Part shown: one piece after another, positions 25,184 to 34,221 of the stretch
Position numbering within the stretch: position 1 is the first letter of the stretch
Layout: the number at the start of each line of letters is the position of its first letter
Assembly: GCA_035533275.1 (NCBI GenBank)
Contig: DATLUD010000016.1
Coordinates: 1 to 64,000, forward strand
Direction of reading: 5' to 3'
Source of the DNA: SCRA01 sp035533275
GTDB taxonomy: Bacteria > Vulcanimicrobiota > Vulcanimicrobiia > Vulcanimicrobiales > SCRA01
DNA: 64,000 nt
Made by a program: the position numbers and the translations under genes
Notes under the pieces: model-generated
The model's database searches: none
What the model saw: the letters and a program-made list of their open reading frames with translations, nothing else
Told to the model about the DNA's origin: nothing

Positions 25184-26342
25184 TGGAGAAGTTGAGGCGC
25201 AGCGCGTTGGCGACGTCCTTGTGGGGATAGAAGGCGCGCCCCGGGACGAACGCCACGCGCTGGCGTTCGGCGACCTCGTGGAAAAGCGCCTCGGTGTCGA
25301 AGCCGGGGCGCTGCACCGTGGCCCAGAAGAAGAGCCCGCCGCTGGGTTCGTTGAAGCGCACGTCGGACGGCATCAGCTCCGTCAGGGCCTCGCGCATGGC
25401 GTCGCGCCGCTCGCGGTAGCAGTCCTTGATCCTCTCCACGTGCCGGTCGAAGGCGGCATCGTCCTTGGTGAACTCCGCGAAGAGGTATTGGCAGAACGTG
25501 TTCGTGTGCAAGTCCGCGGCTTGTTTGGCCGGCACGATCCGCTCCCGCACGGCGGGATCGCGGCAGACCAGCCACGCCAGGCGTAGGCCGGGGGCGCAGA
25601 TCTTCGAGTTGGTGCCCAGGTAGATCACCGTTCCCCGGGTGGGGTAGGCGATCAGCGGGGTCAGGTGGCGCCCCTCGTAGCGCAGCTCGCCGTAGGGGTC
25701 GTCCTCCACCAGCGGCACGTCGTACCGCTCGCAGATGCGCACGATGGCCTCGCGCCGCTCCTCCGAGAGCGTCACGCCCGTGGGGTTGCCGAAGTTCACC
25801 ACCAGGTAGACCAGCTTGGGCGGCGCGGCGGCGGCGCGCAGCGTCCGCTCCAGCGAGGCGGGGATCATCCCCTGGGCGTCGGTCTCCACCGTGGCGTACT
25901 CCGCCTGATAGGCGTCGAACGCCTGGATCGCGCCGAGGTAGCTCGGGCTCTCCAGCACCACGGTGTCGCCGGGGTCCAGGAACACCTTGCCGACCAGGTC
26001 GAGGCCCTGCTGTGACCCCCCGGTCACCAGCACGTCGCCCGGCGCGACCTCCACGCCCCACACGCGGTCCAGGCGCGCCGCCACCCAGGCCCGCAGAGGC
26101 GGGTGACCCTCGGTCACCGTGTACTGCAGGCTGTTGGGCCCGTCGGTGGGATCGGCCAGCACGCGCGCGGCGGCCTGGGCCAGGGCCTCGCGCGGAAAGA
26201 GCTCCGGCGCGGGCAGACCCCCGGCGAACGAGATGACGTCGGGCTGCTGGGTGACCTTGAGGATCTCGCGGATCGTGCTGGCGCGCAGCCGTTGCGTGCG
26301 CGTCGCGAAGCGGCCGACGTGGCCGCGCGCGGTCGTTTCCAT
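25122..26342 (-). CDS. PLP-dependent aminotransferase (2-aminoadipate/MocR-like class)
   Basis: This 406-residue class I/II aminotransferase resembles LysN/KatB-type enzymes that accept 2-aminoadipate, aromatic or branched substrates. Visible features are the N-terminal substrate loop DVISFAGGLPAPELFP, the PLP-ring contacts in NFGNPTGVTLSEERRE, the Asp/Tyr in EDDPYGELRY, the Schiff-base Lys in GTNSKICAPGLRLAW and the substrate carboxylate Arg in NALRLNFSN. The Lys loop has NSKIC where FSKT is usual. I chose ATG 26342 because the upstream extension lacks family residues. It is divergent from the radical SAM gene, and its 3' end is duplicated at 16464-16529. Confidence 0.85.
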   Translation of the reverse strand: METTARGHVGRFATRTQRLRASTIREILKVTQQPDVISFAGGLPAPELFPREALAQAAARVLADPTDGPNSLQYTVTEGHPPLRAWVAARLDRVWGVEVAPGDVLVTGGSQQGLDLVGKVFLDPGDTVVLESPSYLGAIQAFDAYQAEYATVETDAQGMIPASLERTLRAAAAPPKLVYLVVNFGNPTGVTLSEERREAIVRICERYDVPLVEDDPYGELRYEGRHLTPLIAYPTRGTVIYLGTNSKICAPGLRLAWLVCRDPAVRERIVPAKQAADLHTNTFCQYLFAEFTKDDAAFDRHVERIKDCYRERRDAMREALTELMPSDVRFNEPSGGLFFWATVQRPGFDTEALFHEVAERQRVAFVPGRAFYPHKDVANALRLNFSNTPPERIREGIERLAGGLRA

Positions 26343-26425
26343 ATGTTGAACATTCCTGCCCCCCCGGCGGCCTCCCTGTGCGCGGCGTTCCGCAGGCCCG
26401 CTCACGTTGCCGATACGATACACGT

Positions 26426-27337
26426 ATGGAGAACCGTGCGGCCTCCCGGGGCAAGGATGCAGGCGACTTTCCCAAGGTCGTCCTGCTCGATACCGTCAGC
26501 TTCTGCAACCTGAAGTGCTCGATGTGCTTCCACAAGGAGATGGAGCGGCAAAAGGGATTCATGCCGTGGCCGCTCTTCACCAAGTGCATCGACGAGATCG
26601 CCGCGGCCGATCCCGCCACGCGCGTCTGGATGGTCTTCTTCGGCGAGGCGCTCATCCGCCGGCGCTACAAGCCCACCATCTTCGACATGATCGCCTACGC
26701 GAAGTCGCGCGGGCTGACCGACGTGGTGCTCAACTCCAACGCGAACCTGCTGGACGAGCCGAGCGCGCACGCCCTCATCCAAGCCGGACTCGACGGCATC
26801 TACATCGGCCTCGACGCCTTCTCGCCGCAGACGTATGCCCAGGTGCGCGTCGGCGGCGACTACGAGCGCACCGTGCAGAACGTCCTCGGCCTCTTGGAGC
26901 TCAAGCGCGCGCATGGCTTCGCGAACCCCGAGGTCTACGTGCAATTCGTGGAGATGGATGTCAACGCCCACGAGAAGGAGGACTTCATCGCCTTCTGGTC
27001 CGCGCGCGGGGCCAACGTCAAGATCCGGCCGAAGGTGAGCTGGGCGGGCAAGGTCGACGCGCCCAACCTGGCGCTCGGCAACGATGAGCGTTGGCCGTGC
27101 TATTGGGCGATGCAGACGATGTCGATCACGGATCGCGGCAAGGTGGTGACCTGCGCCGTGGACCTGGACGCGCGCTTCGTCGCCGGCGACGTCACCTCGT
27201 CATCCATCCGCGAGGTGTGGAACGCGAGCTTGGGGCCCCTGCGCGCGGCGCACGTGGAGCGGCGCTTCGACGCCCTGCCGCCGCACTGCCGCGACTGCCG
27301 CGATTGGCAGGCGGCCAGCGCCGTCTACTACGACTAG
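26426..27337 (+). CDS. radical SAM protein with SPASM-like C-terminus
   Basis: This 303-residue enzyme has a radical SAM core beginning VVLLDTVSFCNLKCSMCFHKE, with the CxxxCxxC cluster motif near residues 29-36, and GLDAFSPQTYAQVR typical of the fold. C-terminal cysteines (WPCYWAM, VVTCAVD, HCRDCRDW) match a SPASM/twitch auxiliary iron-sulfur domain. Such proteins modify peptides or small molecules by radical chemistry; no precursor peptide gene is evident next to it. Its start is 83 bases from the divergent aminotransferase start, and its stop overlaps that of pelG on the other strand. Confidence 0.85.
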   Translation: MENRAASRGKDAGDFPKVVLLDTVSFCNLKCSMCFHKEMERQKGFMPWPLFTKCIDEIAAADPATRVWMVFFGEALIRRRYKPTIFDMIAYAKSRGLTDVVLNSNANLLDEPSAHALIQAGLDGIYIGLDAFSPQTYAQVRVGGDYERTVQNVLGLLELKRAHGFANPEVYVQFVEMDVNAHEKEDFIAFWSARGANVKIRPKVSWAGKVDAPNLALGNDERWPCYWAMQTMSITDRGKVVTCAVDLDARFVAGDVTSSSIREVWNASLGPLRAAHVERRFDALPPHCRDCRDWQAASAVYYD

Positions 27338-28932
27338 TACGCGGCGTAGTACGTGGACGCGAACGATCTCACGGCGCGGTATGCTCCGCCCAACGCGACC
27401 GCCGCGAAGAGCATGGTGCCGGCGCAGAGGCCGTAGGCCGGCGTGGCGTCGGGCGCATGGGTGATCACGGCCCAGGCTCCCACGCTCCCGCAGACCGCCA
27501 CCGCCGCGGCGGCGGCCGCCAGCGGCACCGCCGGACGGCTCAGGAAGAACTGCACCTGGCACGCATAGAGACCCAGCATCAGCGCGGCGTACGCGGCGGC
27601 CGCCAGCGCCAGCACGCGCATCTCCGTGGGGTCGGCCGGCGCGCCGCCCACGTGCGGCAGCAGGCGGTCGCCTAGCGGCACCACCACGAGCCACGAGAGC
27701 ACGGCCGCAAGCGCCATGGCCCCGACGCTGCGCGCGAAGAACCGCGTGATGCGCCGGTTGAAGGCGTCCTCTTCGCCGACCGCGTACTGCGCGGCGCCGC
27801 CGACGATGAGCGGCGGCAGACGCTCCAGCGCCACGTTCATGGCGCCCGTCAAGGGCACCGCGGCGAAGAGCGCCACGTCGGCGGCGATCTCGTAGCGCGC
27901 GTTGTAGACGATGCGCCCGCCGTGCAGCAGGCCCGCGGCGACGTGATCGAGCACGATCGCCAAGAAGTAGAGCCCCCCGAAGATGGCGTATGGGCGCACG
28001 CTCTCATCGATGGCGGGCCACCACGGTTCGCCCACGGGGCCGCCGCCGGAGCGCTGGCGGAGCCAACGCGCCGTCGCCGCGATCACCGCGATGCCCACCG
28101 CTCCGATGACCGCCGCTTGCACCATCGGCTCCCATGGCTTCACCACGTCGCCGTGGAAGCCCAGACGGAAGACGATGCCGCTCAGCACCACCGTCACGGC
28201 GACGATGCCCAGAATGGTCCCGAAGCGCCGCAGCGTGTAGAGCGTGGCCAGCGAGAGCTGGAAGATCCCCGATGCCAAGAGGTAGGCCCCGCCCAGCAGC
28301 GACTCTTGGAGCGGGAAGCCGCCCACCAGCACCAGGGCGGCCGAGAGCACCGCCGCGCTCGCCAGCAGCACCAGCGCCCCCCGCGCGGTGTAGCGTGCGG
28401 AGACGCGGTTCATCATGGCGTGGTCGTCTTGAAAGAGCGAGAACGTCACCTTGCGCGCGATGGCCTGCGTGAAGAAGCCGCTGACCACCAGCGCCGCGAA
28501 GACGCCCAGGCTCGCGGTGACCACCAGGTCCGCCGGGGTGTCGAACGCCGACCACAAGGCCGCGCCGAAGACGAAGAGCCCCACCACGGCCACCACCCAC
28601 GGCCCTGAGTAGAGCGATCCCACCGCGTAGTCGCGGCAGGCGCGGATGAACCAGCTCGGGTCGCCGCGGTCGTCCACGCGCTCGTCGGCGACGTACTTGT
28701 CGACCAGCGCCGCCACGTCCGCGGCCAGCGCGAAGAGATCGTGGTACCAGAGCTCCTCCACGATCTCTTGGCTGTAGCCCAGCGTCTCCAGCAGGATCGC
28801 AACCTCGTCGACGCCCTTGGGGCGCCAGCCCTTGCCGAAACGGTCCTGCTTGCAGAGCGAGACGATGCTGCGCGCCGCCACCTCGATCGCGTGGTCCCGT
28901 TCCTCCAGCCGTCCGAAGTCGCCGATCATCAT
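27334..28932 (-). CDS. pelG: PelG-like polysaccharide export membrane protein
   Basis: This 532-residue protein resembles PelG, the inner-membrane component of Pel exopolysaccharide export. It has about 12 membrane helices after a ~110-residue soluble N-terminal region, plus PelG-like segments such as TLYTLRRFGTILGI, LARNTERI-like polar loops and FLSRPAVPLA. The first two codons are both ATG (28932 and 28929) and overlap the pelF stop. It is longer than typical PelG (about 450 residues) because of the N-terminal part (RDHAIEVAARSIVSLCKQ). It is the last gene of the exopolysaccharide operon. Confidence 0.75.
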   Translation of the reverse strand: MMIGDFGRLEERDHAIEVAARSIVSLCKQDRFGKGWRPKGVDEVAILLETLGYSQEIVEELWYHDLFALAADVAALVDKYVADERVDDRGDPSWFIRACRDYAVGSLYSGPWVVAVVGLFVFGAALWSAFDTPADLVVTASLGVFAALVVSGFFTQAIARKVTFSLFQDDHAMMNRVSARYTARGALVLLASAAVLSAALVLVGGFPLQESLLGGAYLLASGIFQLSLATLYTLRRFGTILGIVAVTVVLSGIVFRLGFHGDVVKPWEPMVQAAVIGAVGIAVIAATARWLRQRSGGGPVGEPWWPAIDESVRPYAIFGGLYFLAIVLDHVAAGLLHGGRIVYNARYEIAADVALFAAVPLTGAMNVALERLPPLIVGGAAQYAVGEEDAFNRRITRFFARSVGAMALAAVLSWLVVVPLGDRLLPHVGGAPADPTEMRVLALAAAAYAALMLGLYACQVQFFLSRPAVPLAAAAAAVAVCGSVGAWAVITHAPDATPAYGLCAGTMLFAAVALGGAYRAVRSFASTYYAAY

Positions 28933-30377
28933 GCCACGACCAGCCCTTGCGTCAGCTCGCCGTAGAGGGCGCGGTAGTTGTTGAGGAAGGTGACGCGGGA
29001 GAAGTGCTCCAGCGCGTGCCCGCGCGCCGCGTGCCCCAGCTCGCGCGCGCGCTCCTCGTCCGAGAGCAGCGAGACCAGGGCCTCGCCCAGCCGGTCGGGG
29101 CGCCGCGGCGGCACCACCGTGCCGAAGGCGCCCACGGCCTCGCGCACGCCGCCCACGTCCGTGGCGACCACGGGGCGGCCGCACATCATGCCCTCGATCA
29201 CGCTGTAGGGAAAGCCCTCGCTCACGCTCGAGAGCGCCACCACGTGCCCCGCCGCGTATGCGGCGCCCGGATTCGCGGTGGCGCCGCACAGCCGGACCGT
29301 CTCGCCCAGCCCCAGCTCCTCGATCAGCGCCTCGCACTCGCGCAGGTACTCGAGGTCGGGCGCGGGCCCCCACAGGTCGAAGCGCACGCCCGGCACGCGC
29401 TGGCGCACCACCGCGGCCGCCGCGATCAGCGTCAGCGGATCCTTGAGCGGATCGATGCGCGCCACGCTCACCACCGTGGGGGGACCGGCCGGCGGCTCCA
29501 CCGCGGGAAAGCGCGCGGGATCGACGCCGTTGTAGATCACGCGCACGCGCTCTTCCGGCACGCCGTAGAACGCTTCCCACTGCGAGTTGTAGGCGCAGAC
29601 GGGGGCCACCGCGTCGGCCGCGTGGTACGCGGCGCGCACGATGCCGGAGAAGAAGTTCTTCTTGACCGTGCGGTCGGACATCGGAAAGCCCGCGCGCGCC
29701 AGCGCCAGCACCCGCTCGCGCAGGTAGACGCCGTGCTCGGTCAGCAGCACCGGCTTGCCCAAGCCTTCGTGCGCCACCACGGCCGGCAGAGCGCAGAGAC
29801 CGGAGGCCGAGGTGTGATAGACGTCGGCTTGCGGAACCTCGATCGCCAGCGGAATCAGGTAGCGGTAGATGGAGCGCAGCGTCTCGACGGCCTCGATGGT
29901 GGTCATGAAGCGCTGGTGCCAGGGGTTGGCGTTCAGAACATCCGTGGCCGCGCGCCACGTCTCGTCGCGGCGCATCGTCCAGTCGTAGTCGTGCTCGCGG
30001 AAGTAGGCGTACAGCTCGGCCAGCAGCGCGGCCAGCTCGCCGGGGGCAGCGGCCTGCATGCCCAGCGCGATCTGCTCCAGCAGCGCGCGGAAGACGGGGA
30101 CGAAGCGCGAGCGCAGCGCCCGCGCGTCGCGCGCGCGGCCGGGCGCGAGCTCGAGATGGTTGTACTCGCGCAGGCTCTCCACGCCCCAGAGCGGCACCGT
30201 CAGCACGCGCGTCACGTTCTCCGGCAGGGGATACTCCAGGCGGTTCTGCGGTCCTCCGACGATCGCGTAGACCACGAACTCCACGTCGGGGAGGCCGTGC
30301 ACCAGATCGTCGCACCACGTGGAGACGCCGCCCCGCACGTACGGATACGTCCCCTCCGTGAGCAGGACGACTCTCAC
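28929..30377 (-). CDS. pelF: PelF-like glycosyltransferase (GT4 family)
   Basis: This 482-residue cytoplasmic glycosyltransferase has the PelF/DUF3492 N-terminus (LLTEGTYPYVRGGVSTWCDD), a mid-region VYHTSASGLCALPAVVA, and the GT4 donor-binding half with VSVARIDPLKDPLTLI and the EX7E-type SEGFPYSVIEGMMCGRPVV. PelF polymerises the cationic Pel sugar chain from UDP-activated hexosamine. The GTG start at 30377 overlaps the upstream response-regulator stop by GTGA, and its stop overlaps the pelG start. The PelF/PelG pair is the diagnostic part of the operon. Confidence 0.85.
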   Translation of the reverse strand: MRVVLLTEGTYPYVRGGVSTWCDDLVHGLPDVEFVVYAIVGGPQNRLEYPLPENVTRVLTVPLWGVESLREYNHLELAPGRARDARALRSRFVPVFRALLEQIALGMQAAAPGELAALLAELYAYFREHDYDWTMRRDETWRAATDVLNANPWHQRFMTTIEAVETLRSIYRYLIPLAIEVPQADVYHTSASGLCALPAVVAHEGLGKPVLLTEHGVYLRERVLALARAGFPMSDRTVKKNFFSGIVRAAYHAADAVAPVCAYNSQWEAFYGVPEERVRVIYNGVDPARFPAVEPPAGPPTVVSVARIDPLKDPLTLIAAAAVVRQRVPGVRFDLWGPAPDLEYLRECEALIEELGLGETVRLCGATANPGAAYAAGHVVALSSVSEGFPYSVIEGMMCGRPVVATDVGGVREAVGAFGTVVPPRRPDRLGEALVSLLSDEERARELGHAARGHALEHFSRVTFLNNYRALYGELTQGLVVA

Positions 30378-31693
30378 GCGATCCCCGAGGGACGGTCGTC
30401 GGCGAGCACGGCGTCGAAGGAGTGCGCGAAGTCGATCGACTTCTTCGCCAGCTTGAGGTTGCCGGCCATCAAGAACGAGCGCGCGGCGTTGAGGTAGGCC
30501 TCGCGCACGTGCACGGGGTCGCTCTCGTTCTCCGCCCAGCAGAGGTACATCTTTCCGGCCAGACGCAGGAACTTGTTGGCCAGATCGTGCTCCCGCAACT
30601 GCCCCGCGGTGACGGAGGCGCTGCGGAAGGCGATGGCCGCGCGCGCGAAGCGCTTTTTGCTCTCGCACTCCTCGGCCTCGCGCAGAAACCAGCCCATCGC
30701 CTCGCGCAGGCGCCCCAGCTGCGAGGCCTCCATCCCGCGCAGCCAGTAGTCTTCCTCGCCCACGGCACTCGGAACGGGAGGCCCAACCTCCGGCCGCGTC
30801 TCCGCGACGTCGGTCGACTTCGGCGGCGCCGCGCTCGCGACGGAGCCGTGCGCCTGATCGCGCGCGCGCAGGTGGCGCTTGATGCGGGCCAGCAGCTCGC
30901 GCGTGTGAAACGGCTTGGTGACGAAGTCCTGCGCGCCTGCTTCCAAGCCCATCACCTTGTCGTCCACTCGCGACTGTCCGGTCACCATGATCACCGGGAT
31001 CCGGGCCGTCTGCGGATCGGCCTTGAGGCGCTTGGTGGTCTCCAGCCCCTCCAACAGCGGCATGACCCAGTCCACCAGCACCAGGTCGGGCTGCTCCTGC
31101 TTGGCCAGGTCGTACGTCTCGAGGCCGTTGCGCGCTTCCAGCACGGCGTAGCCGTTGCGCCGGAGCAGGGCGCGCAGCATGCCGCGGATCTCCGGGTCGT
31201 CGTCGGCGATCAAGATGCGCTGCCCCTTCGCCGCGGGGGCGGGAGCTTCCGGAGCGGTGTCGCGCCTGGAACCCGCCACGCGCGCGGCCGCCTCGCTCGC
31301 TTTGCGCTGCAGCTCCGCGGCAGTCTCGAAGGAGATCGCGGCATCGCTGGCGGTGTAGCACTCGACGTAGCCGTAGGGTTTGCCCTCGACGATTAGCGGC
31401 AGGCCGACGAAGGAGCCGGCCGGCACCGGCGGCTCGAAGCGCGCGTCGTCGTCGACGCGGTCGAGCAGCATCGCGGCGGGGCGCGGCGCGCTCAGGATCT
31501 CTCCCACCGCCGCCGCCGCCAGGCCCCCGTACGTGCGGCCGTGCATCTGCTGCACCGTGGCCAGCATCGGCTGGCGTGGATCGAACGGGGCGACCAGCCA
31601 GATGCGCACCATCAACAGCCCGTGCTCGCGGAGCAGGGCGCTCGCCGTCTCTTCGGCGATCTCGAGAGGACTGGTTTCCCACGTTGCAGCCAT
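30374..31693 (-). CDS. GAF-receiver regulatory protein of the Pel-like operon
   Basis: This 439-residue soluble protein has an N-terminal GAF-like sensor (about residues 5-140), a CheY-type receiver domain (about 165-285: ILIADDDPEIRGMLRALL, phosphoacceptor Asp in LVLVDWVMPLLEG, Lys in FVTKPFHTRELL) and a C-terminal helical region (about 320-430) resembling TPR-like repeats. No DNA-binding domain is seen. In Pseudomonas-type pel operons this role is filled by PelD, a membrane GAF plus degenerate GGDEF c-di-GMP receptor. Here a phosphorylatable protein occupies the operon instead, so control may come from the divergent hybrid kinases. ATG 31693 is two bases from the preceding gene. Confidence 0.75.
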   Translation of the reverse strand: MAATWETSPLEIAEETASALLREHGLLMVRIWLVAPFDPRQPMLATVQQMHGRTYGGLAAAAVGEILSAPRPAAMLLDRVDDDARFEPPVPAGSFVGLPLIVEGKPYGYVECYTASDAAISFETAAELQRKASEAAARVAGSRRDTAPEAPAPAAKGQRILIADDDPEIRGMLRALLRRNGYAVLEARNGLETYDLAKQEQPDLVLVDWVMPLLEGLETTKRLKADPQTARIPVIMVTGQSRVDDKVMGLEAGAQDFVTKPFHTRELLARIKRHLRARDQAHGSVASAAPPKSTDVAETRPEVGPPVPSAVGEEDYWLRGMEASQLGRLREAMGWFLREAEECESKKRFARAAIAFRSASVTAGQLREHDLANKFLRLAGKMYLCWAENESDPVHVREAYLNAARSFLMAGNLKLAKKSIDFAHSFDAVLADDRPSGIA

Positions 31694-31695
31694 GA

Positions 31696-32457
31696 TCAGA
31701 ATGCCACTCCCAGCGTCAGCGTCGGGCGCAGATCGACGTACGTGGAGCCCGTGGGCGATCCGGCGCGCAAGTAGACGCCGCCGAAGCCCTCCAGCGCGAG
31801 CGAGGGGCCTTGTGCCCCGAACGGGTGAATGCGAACGCCTACGCCGAGCTCGGCCACGTTGTCGTAGTAGTATCCTTGGGTGTCGGCCGTCACCGTCACG
31901 CGCGCGTAGACGTCGGTGGTGCGGCCATGGCCGAACGCGCGGCCGCGCTCGGCTTGCAGATAGACGATGCCGTCGCGATAGCGGCTGTAGTACGCGGCGC
32001 TTCCGTAGAAGGAGCCGATGGGGCCGGGGTCGCCCAACGGCACGCTCCACTCGCGGTAGAGCTGGGCCCCGCCGCGAAAGTCACCGCCGCTCTGCTGCGT
32101 GACGTCGGGGGAGGGCTCGCCGATCTGCTGGGCGGCGCCCACTTGGGCGAAGAGCCGCAGGCCGTCGGCGAACTGCGCCTGGAGGCCAGCGGCTCCCAGC
32201 AGGTAGTTGTCGGCGAACGTCTGCGGCAAGCGGCCGCCCGTGGTGCGGGTGTCGCGCGTGTAGAACGCCTCGAAGTAGGGGCGGATCGTGGCCTGCGGCG
32301 AGCCCACCGGCTTGGTCGCGTCGACGGAGAAGATGGTGTCGTTGAAGCGCGCGTCTTGGAGCGCATAAGCGTAGAGGAAGCCGGATTGGTCGGCCCGCGC
32401 CCGCGCGGGGAGGGCAAGTGCGGCGAGCACGGCGAGCGCGCAGATCAGGGCTTTCAC
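31696..32457 (-). CDS. secreted outer-membrane-like protein of the Pel-like operon
   Basis: This 253-residue protein has a signal peptide (KALICALAVLAALALPARARA) and a mature part rich in aromatic residues, Gly and alternating strands (FLYAYALQDARFNDTIFS ... RPTLTLGVAF, ending in Phe), typical of a small outer-membrane beta-barrel. The GTG start at 32457 overlaps the deacetylase stop. No sequence match to PelB is evident, but by position it may be an export or anchoring barrel for the polysaccharide. Part of it is reminiscent of the bacteriophage N4 adsorption/NfrA-type barrel proteins; I am not sure of that relationship. Confidence 0.55.
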   Translation of the reverse strand: MKALICALAVLAALALPARARADQSGFLYAYALQDARFNDTIFSVDATKPVGSPQATIRPYFEAFYTRDTRTTGGRLPQTFADNYLLGAAGLQAQFADGLRLFAQVGAAQQIGEPSPDVTQQSGGDFRGGAQLYREWSVPLGDPGPIGSFYGSAAYYSRYRDGIVYLQAERGRAFGHGRTTDVYARVTVTADTQGYYYDNVAELGVGVRIHPFGAQGPSLALEGFGGVYLRAGSPTGSTYVDLRPTLTLGVAF

Positions 32458-34109
32458 GAACGTCCTTCGAGCTCCACCCTGCCGAGCGAGAAGTGCAGGT
32501 TGACGAAGGCGTCGATCAGCAGGTCTCCGCGCGGCGTGCCCGCGCATGACCAGATGCTCGGATCGCCGTCGTACGGGAACGATCGCAGCGTGCCGTCGGC
32601 CGACAGGAGCACGAAGGCCGCGTTCTTGCGGTCGAAGGTCACCAGCGCATCGCCCAGGCTGCACAGCGCCGCGAAGCGGCCGCGGTCGCGGCTCGTCCAC
32701 GGGTCGGAGGCGGGCGCGAAGCGCGCGATCACCGCGCCGGTCCGCAGGTCGTGCACGCCGCCGCGTGAGCCGAGGCCGACGACCTTGCCATGGTACCGCG
32801 CGATGCCCACCAGCCAGTTGTCCTCGGGCGGCAGCGCCTGGTCGTGCTCGACCGCCGCCATGCTGCCGTCGATGGCCAGCGTGACCAGGCGCGGATGCCC
32901 CTGCGCCGAGACGCCGCGTTGGAGATAGACGTCGAGCGTTCGCTCCCCCGTCGCCAGCAGGCCGGCGATCAGCGTCGGCTTCTCCACGCGGTCGCTCTGG
33001 AGCGCGTCGACGTGCCAGCGCGCCAGCTCGCGTCCGTGCAGGTCGAGGGAGAAGAGGTCGGGGCGTTGCGCGGCGGCGGCCCAGATGCCGCCGTCGGGCG
33101 CCAGCGCGATGGTGCGGCTGTCGAGGTAGCCGCCGGCGCGCGAGAGGTCGGGGATATCCGCGTAGCCCGCGTCCGTCGATTCGGCGAAGGCGACGGAGGT
33201 GAGCTCGCCCATGCCCACGCGCGGCAGCGTGTAGGGATCGTCGGCCCGCGAGCTGGCGTAGTAGTGCGCGGGAACGCTGGTGGCGAAGGCGATCTCCACG
33301 CCGCCCTCGCGCAGCGCCTGCGCGATCAGCGGATAGAGGTGCGGCGCGTTGGAGTGACCGGGGTAGTTCTCGCCGTACTCGTCGCTCGGGTAGGCGAAAG
33401 CGGTGACGCCGTGGTGCACGGCGCCTTCCACGAGCAGGCGCTCCGCGGCGAAGTCCTTGCGCAGACGCGCCAGGAACTCGGGCCTCGTCTCCACACGCTT
33501 CTGCTCCGGGAGCCACGCCAGGTTGGCGTACCAGTACGGCGGCGCCGTGCCGGCGGCGTCGATGCGGAGGGTGGAGTGACCGGCGTAGCCGTGCGACTCG
33601 ATGCGCCAGATGCCGCTGCGCTCCATGGCGGTCAAGTCGTCCCGGCGGAGGCGCCCGGGCGTGCGGTGGTCCACGCGCTCACCCTCCACGAACATCACGG
33701 CCGTCATCCCGTGCTTGCGCAGGACCGGCGTCGCCTCGGTCCAGGCGGAAGCGAACCCGTCGTCGAAGGTAATCAGCAGCGGTTTGGCCGGGAGCTTCAC
33801 CGGTTTGCCGGCGATGAAGTCCTCATACGTGCTCAGCGAGATCGTTTGGTAGCCGTCGTGGGCGAATTGCGTGAGTTGGGCATCGAACTCGGCGGGCGAG
33901 AGAAAGGGCTTGGTGCGGGTGTCCTCACCGTGGGCCGTGACGATCGGGTGGTCGGAGACTTGATGGTAGAGCACGACCAGCACGGATCGCTCGAAGGGAA
34001 CGCGCAGAGCCGCGGCGCGAGCGAATGCGGGCAGGGCCGCAAGAAGCACCACGCCCGCGAAGGCCCATGCCAGCCCTCCGGCGACGTTCTTCCTGGATCT
34101 CACCCTCAT
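32454..34109 (-). CDS. polysaccharide deacetylase with C-terminal propeller-like region
   Basis: This 551-residue exported enzyme has a signal peptide or anchor (residues 8-32), then a CE4 deacetylase domain (about 45-330). Its motifs are VVLYHQVSDH, the metal-binding Asp pair in LLITFDDGFASAW and the His pair in ESHGYAGHST. The N-terminal layout resembles PgaB/IcaB-type deacetylases that partly deacetylate hexosamine polymers. Residues ~335-551 contain repeated strand patterns (ALAPDGGIWAAAAQRPDLFS) suggesting a beta-propeller. ATG 34109 has GGAGGGAGG upstream. It is the first gene of the operon and would supply the deacetylase role of PelA. Confidence 0.8.
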   Translation of the reverse strand: MRVRSRKNVAGGLAWAFAGVVLLAALPAFARAAALRVPFERSVLVVLYHQVSDHPIVTAHGEDTRTKPFLSPAEFDAQLTQFAHDGYQTISLSTYEDFIAGKPVKLPAKPLLITFDDGFASAWTEATPVLRKHGMTAVMFVEGERVDHRTPGRLRRDDLTAMERSGIWRIESHGYAGHSTLRIDAAGTAPPYWYANLAWLPEQKRVETRPEFLARLRKDFAAERLLVEGAVHHGVTAFAYPSDEYGENYPGHSNAPHLYPLIAQALREGGVEIAFATSVPAHYYASSRADDPYTLPRVGMGELTSVAFAESTDAGYADIPDLSRAGGYLDSRTIALAPDGGIWAAAAQRPDLFSLDLHGRELARWHVDALQSDRVEKPTLIAGLLATGERTLDVYLQRGVSAQGHPRLVTLAIDGSMAAVEHDQALPPEDNWLVGIARYHGKVVGLGSRGGVHDLRTGAVIARFAPASDPWTSRDRGRFAALCSLGDALVTFDRKNAAFVLLSADGTLRSFPYDGDPSIWSCAGTPRGDLLIDAFVNLHFSLGRVELEGRS

Positions 34110-34221
34110 ACCGAGCCTCCCTCCTTCGTTATCGTCCGCGCACTCGTCGTTCCCGCGCGGCGCAGTGCATGCACGCGCTCGCTCGGCTGCCAGCGTAAAG
34201 AAGCCGTAAGGTCCGCGGAGC

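Noticed and set aside
26426..27337. A RiPP cluster around the radical SAM gene
   Set aside because: No precursor peptide, recognition element or peptidase gene was seen next to it.
28933..30318. In-frame upstream extension of pelG to a 994-residue protein
   Set aside because: The added part is an out-of-frame translation of pelF and has no domain.
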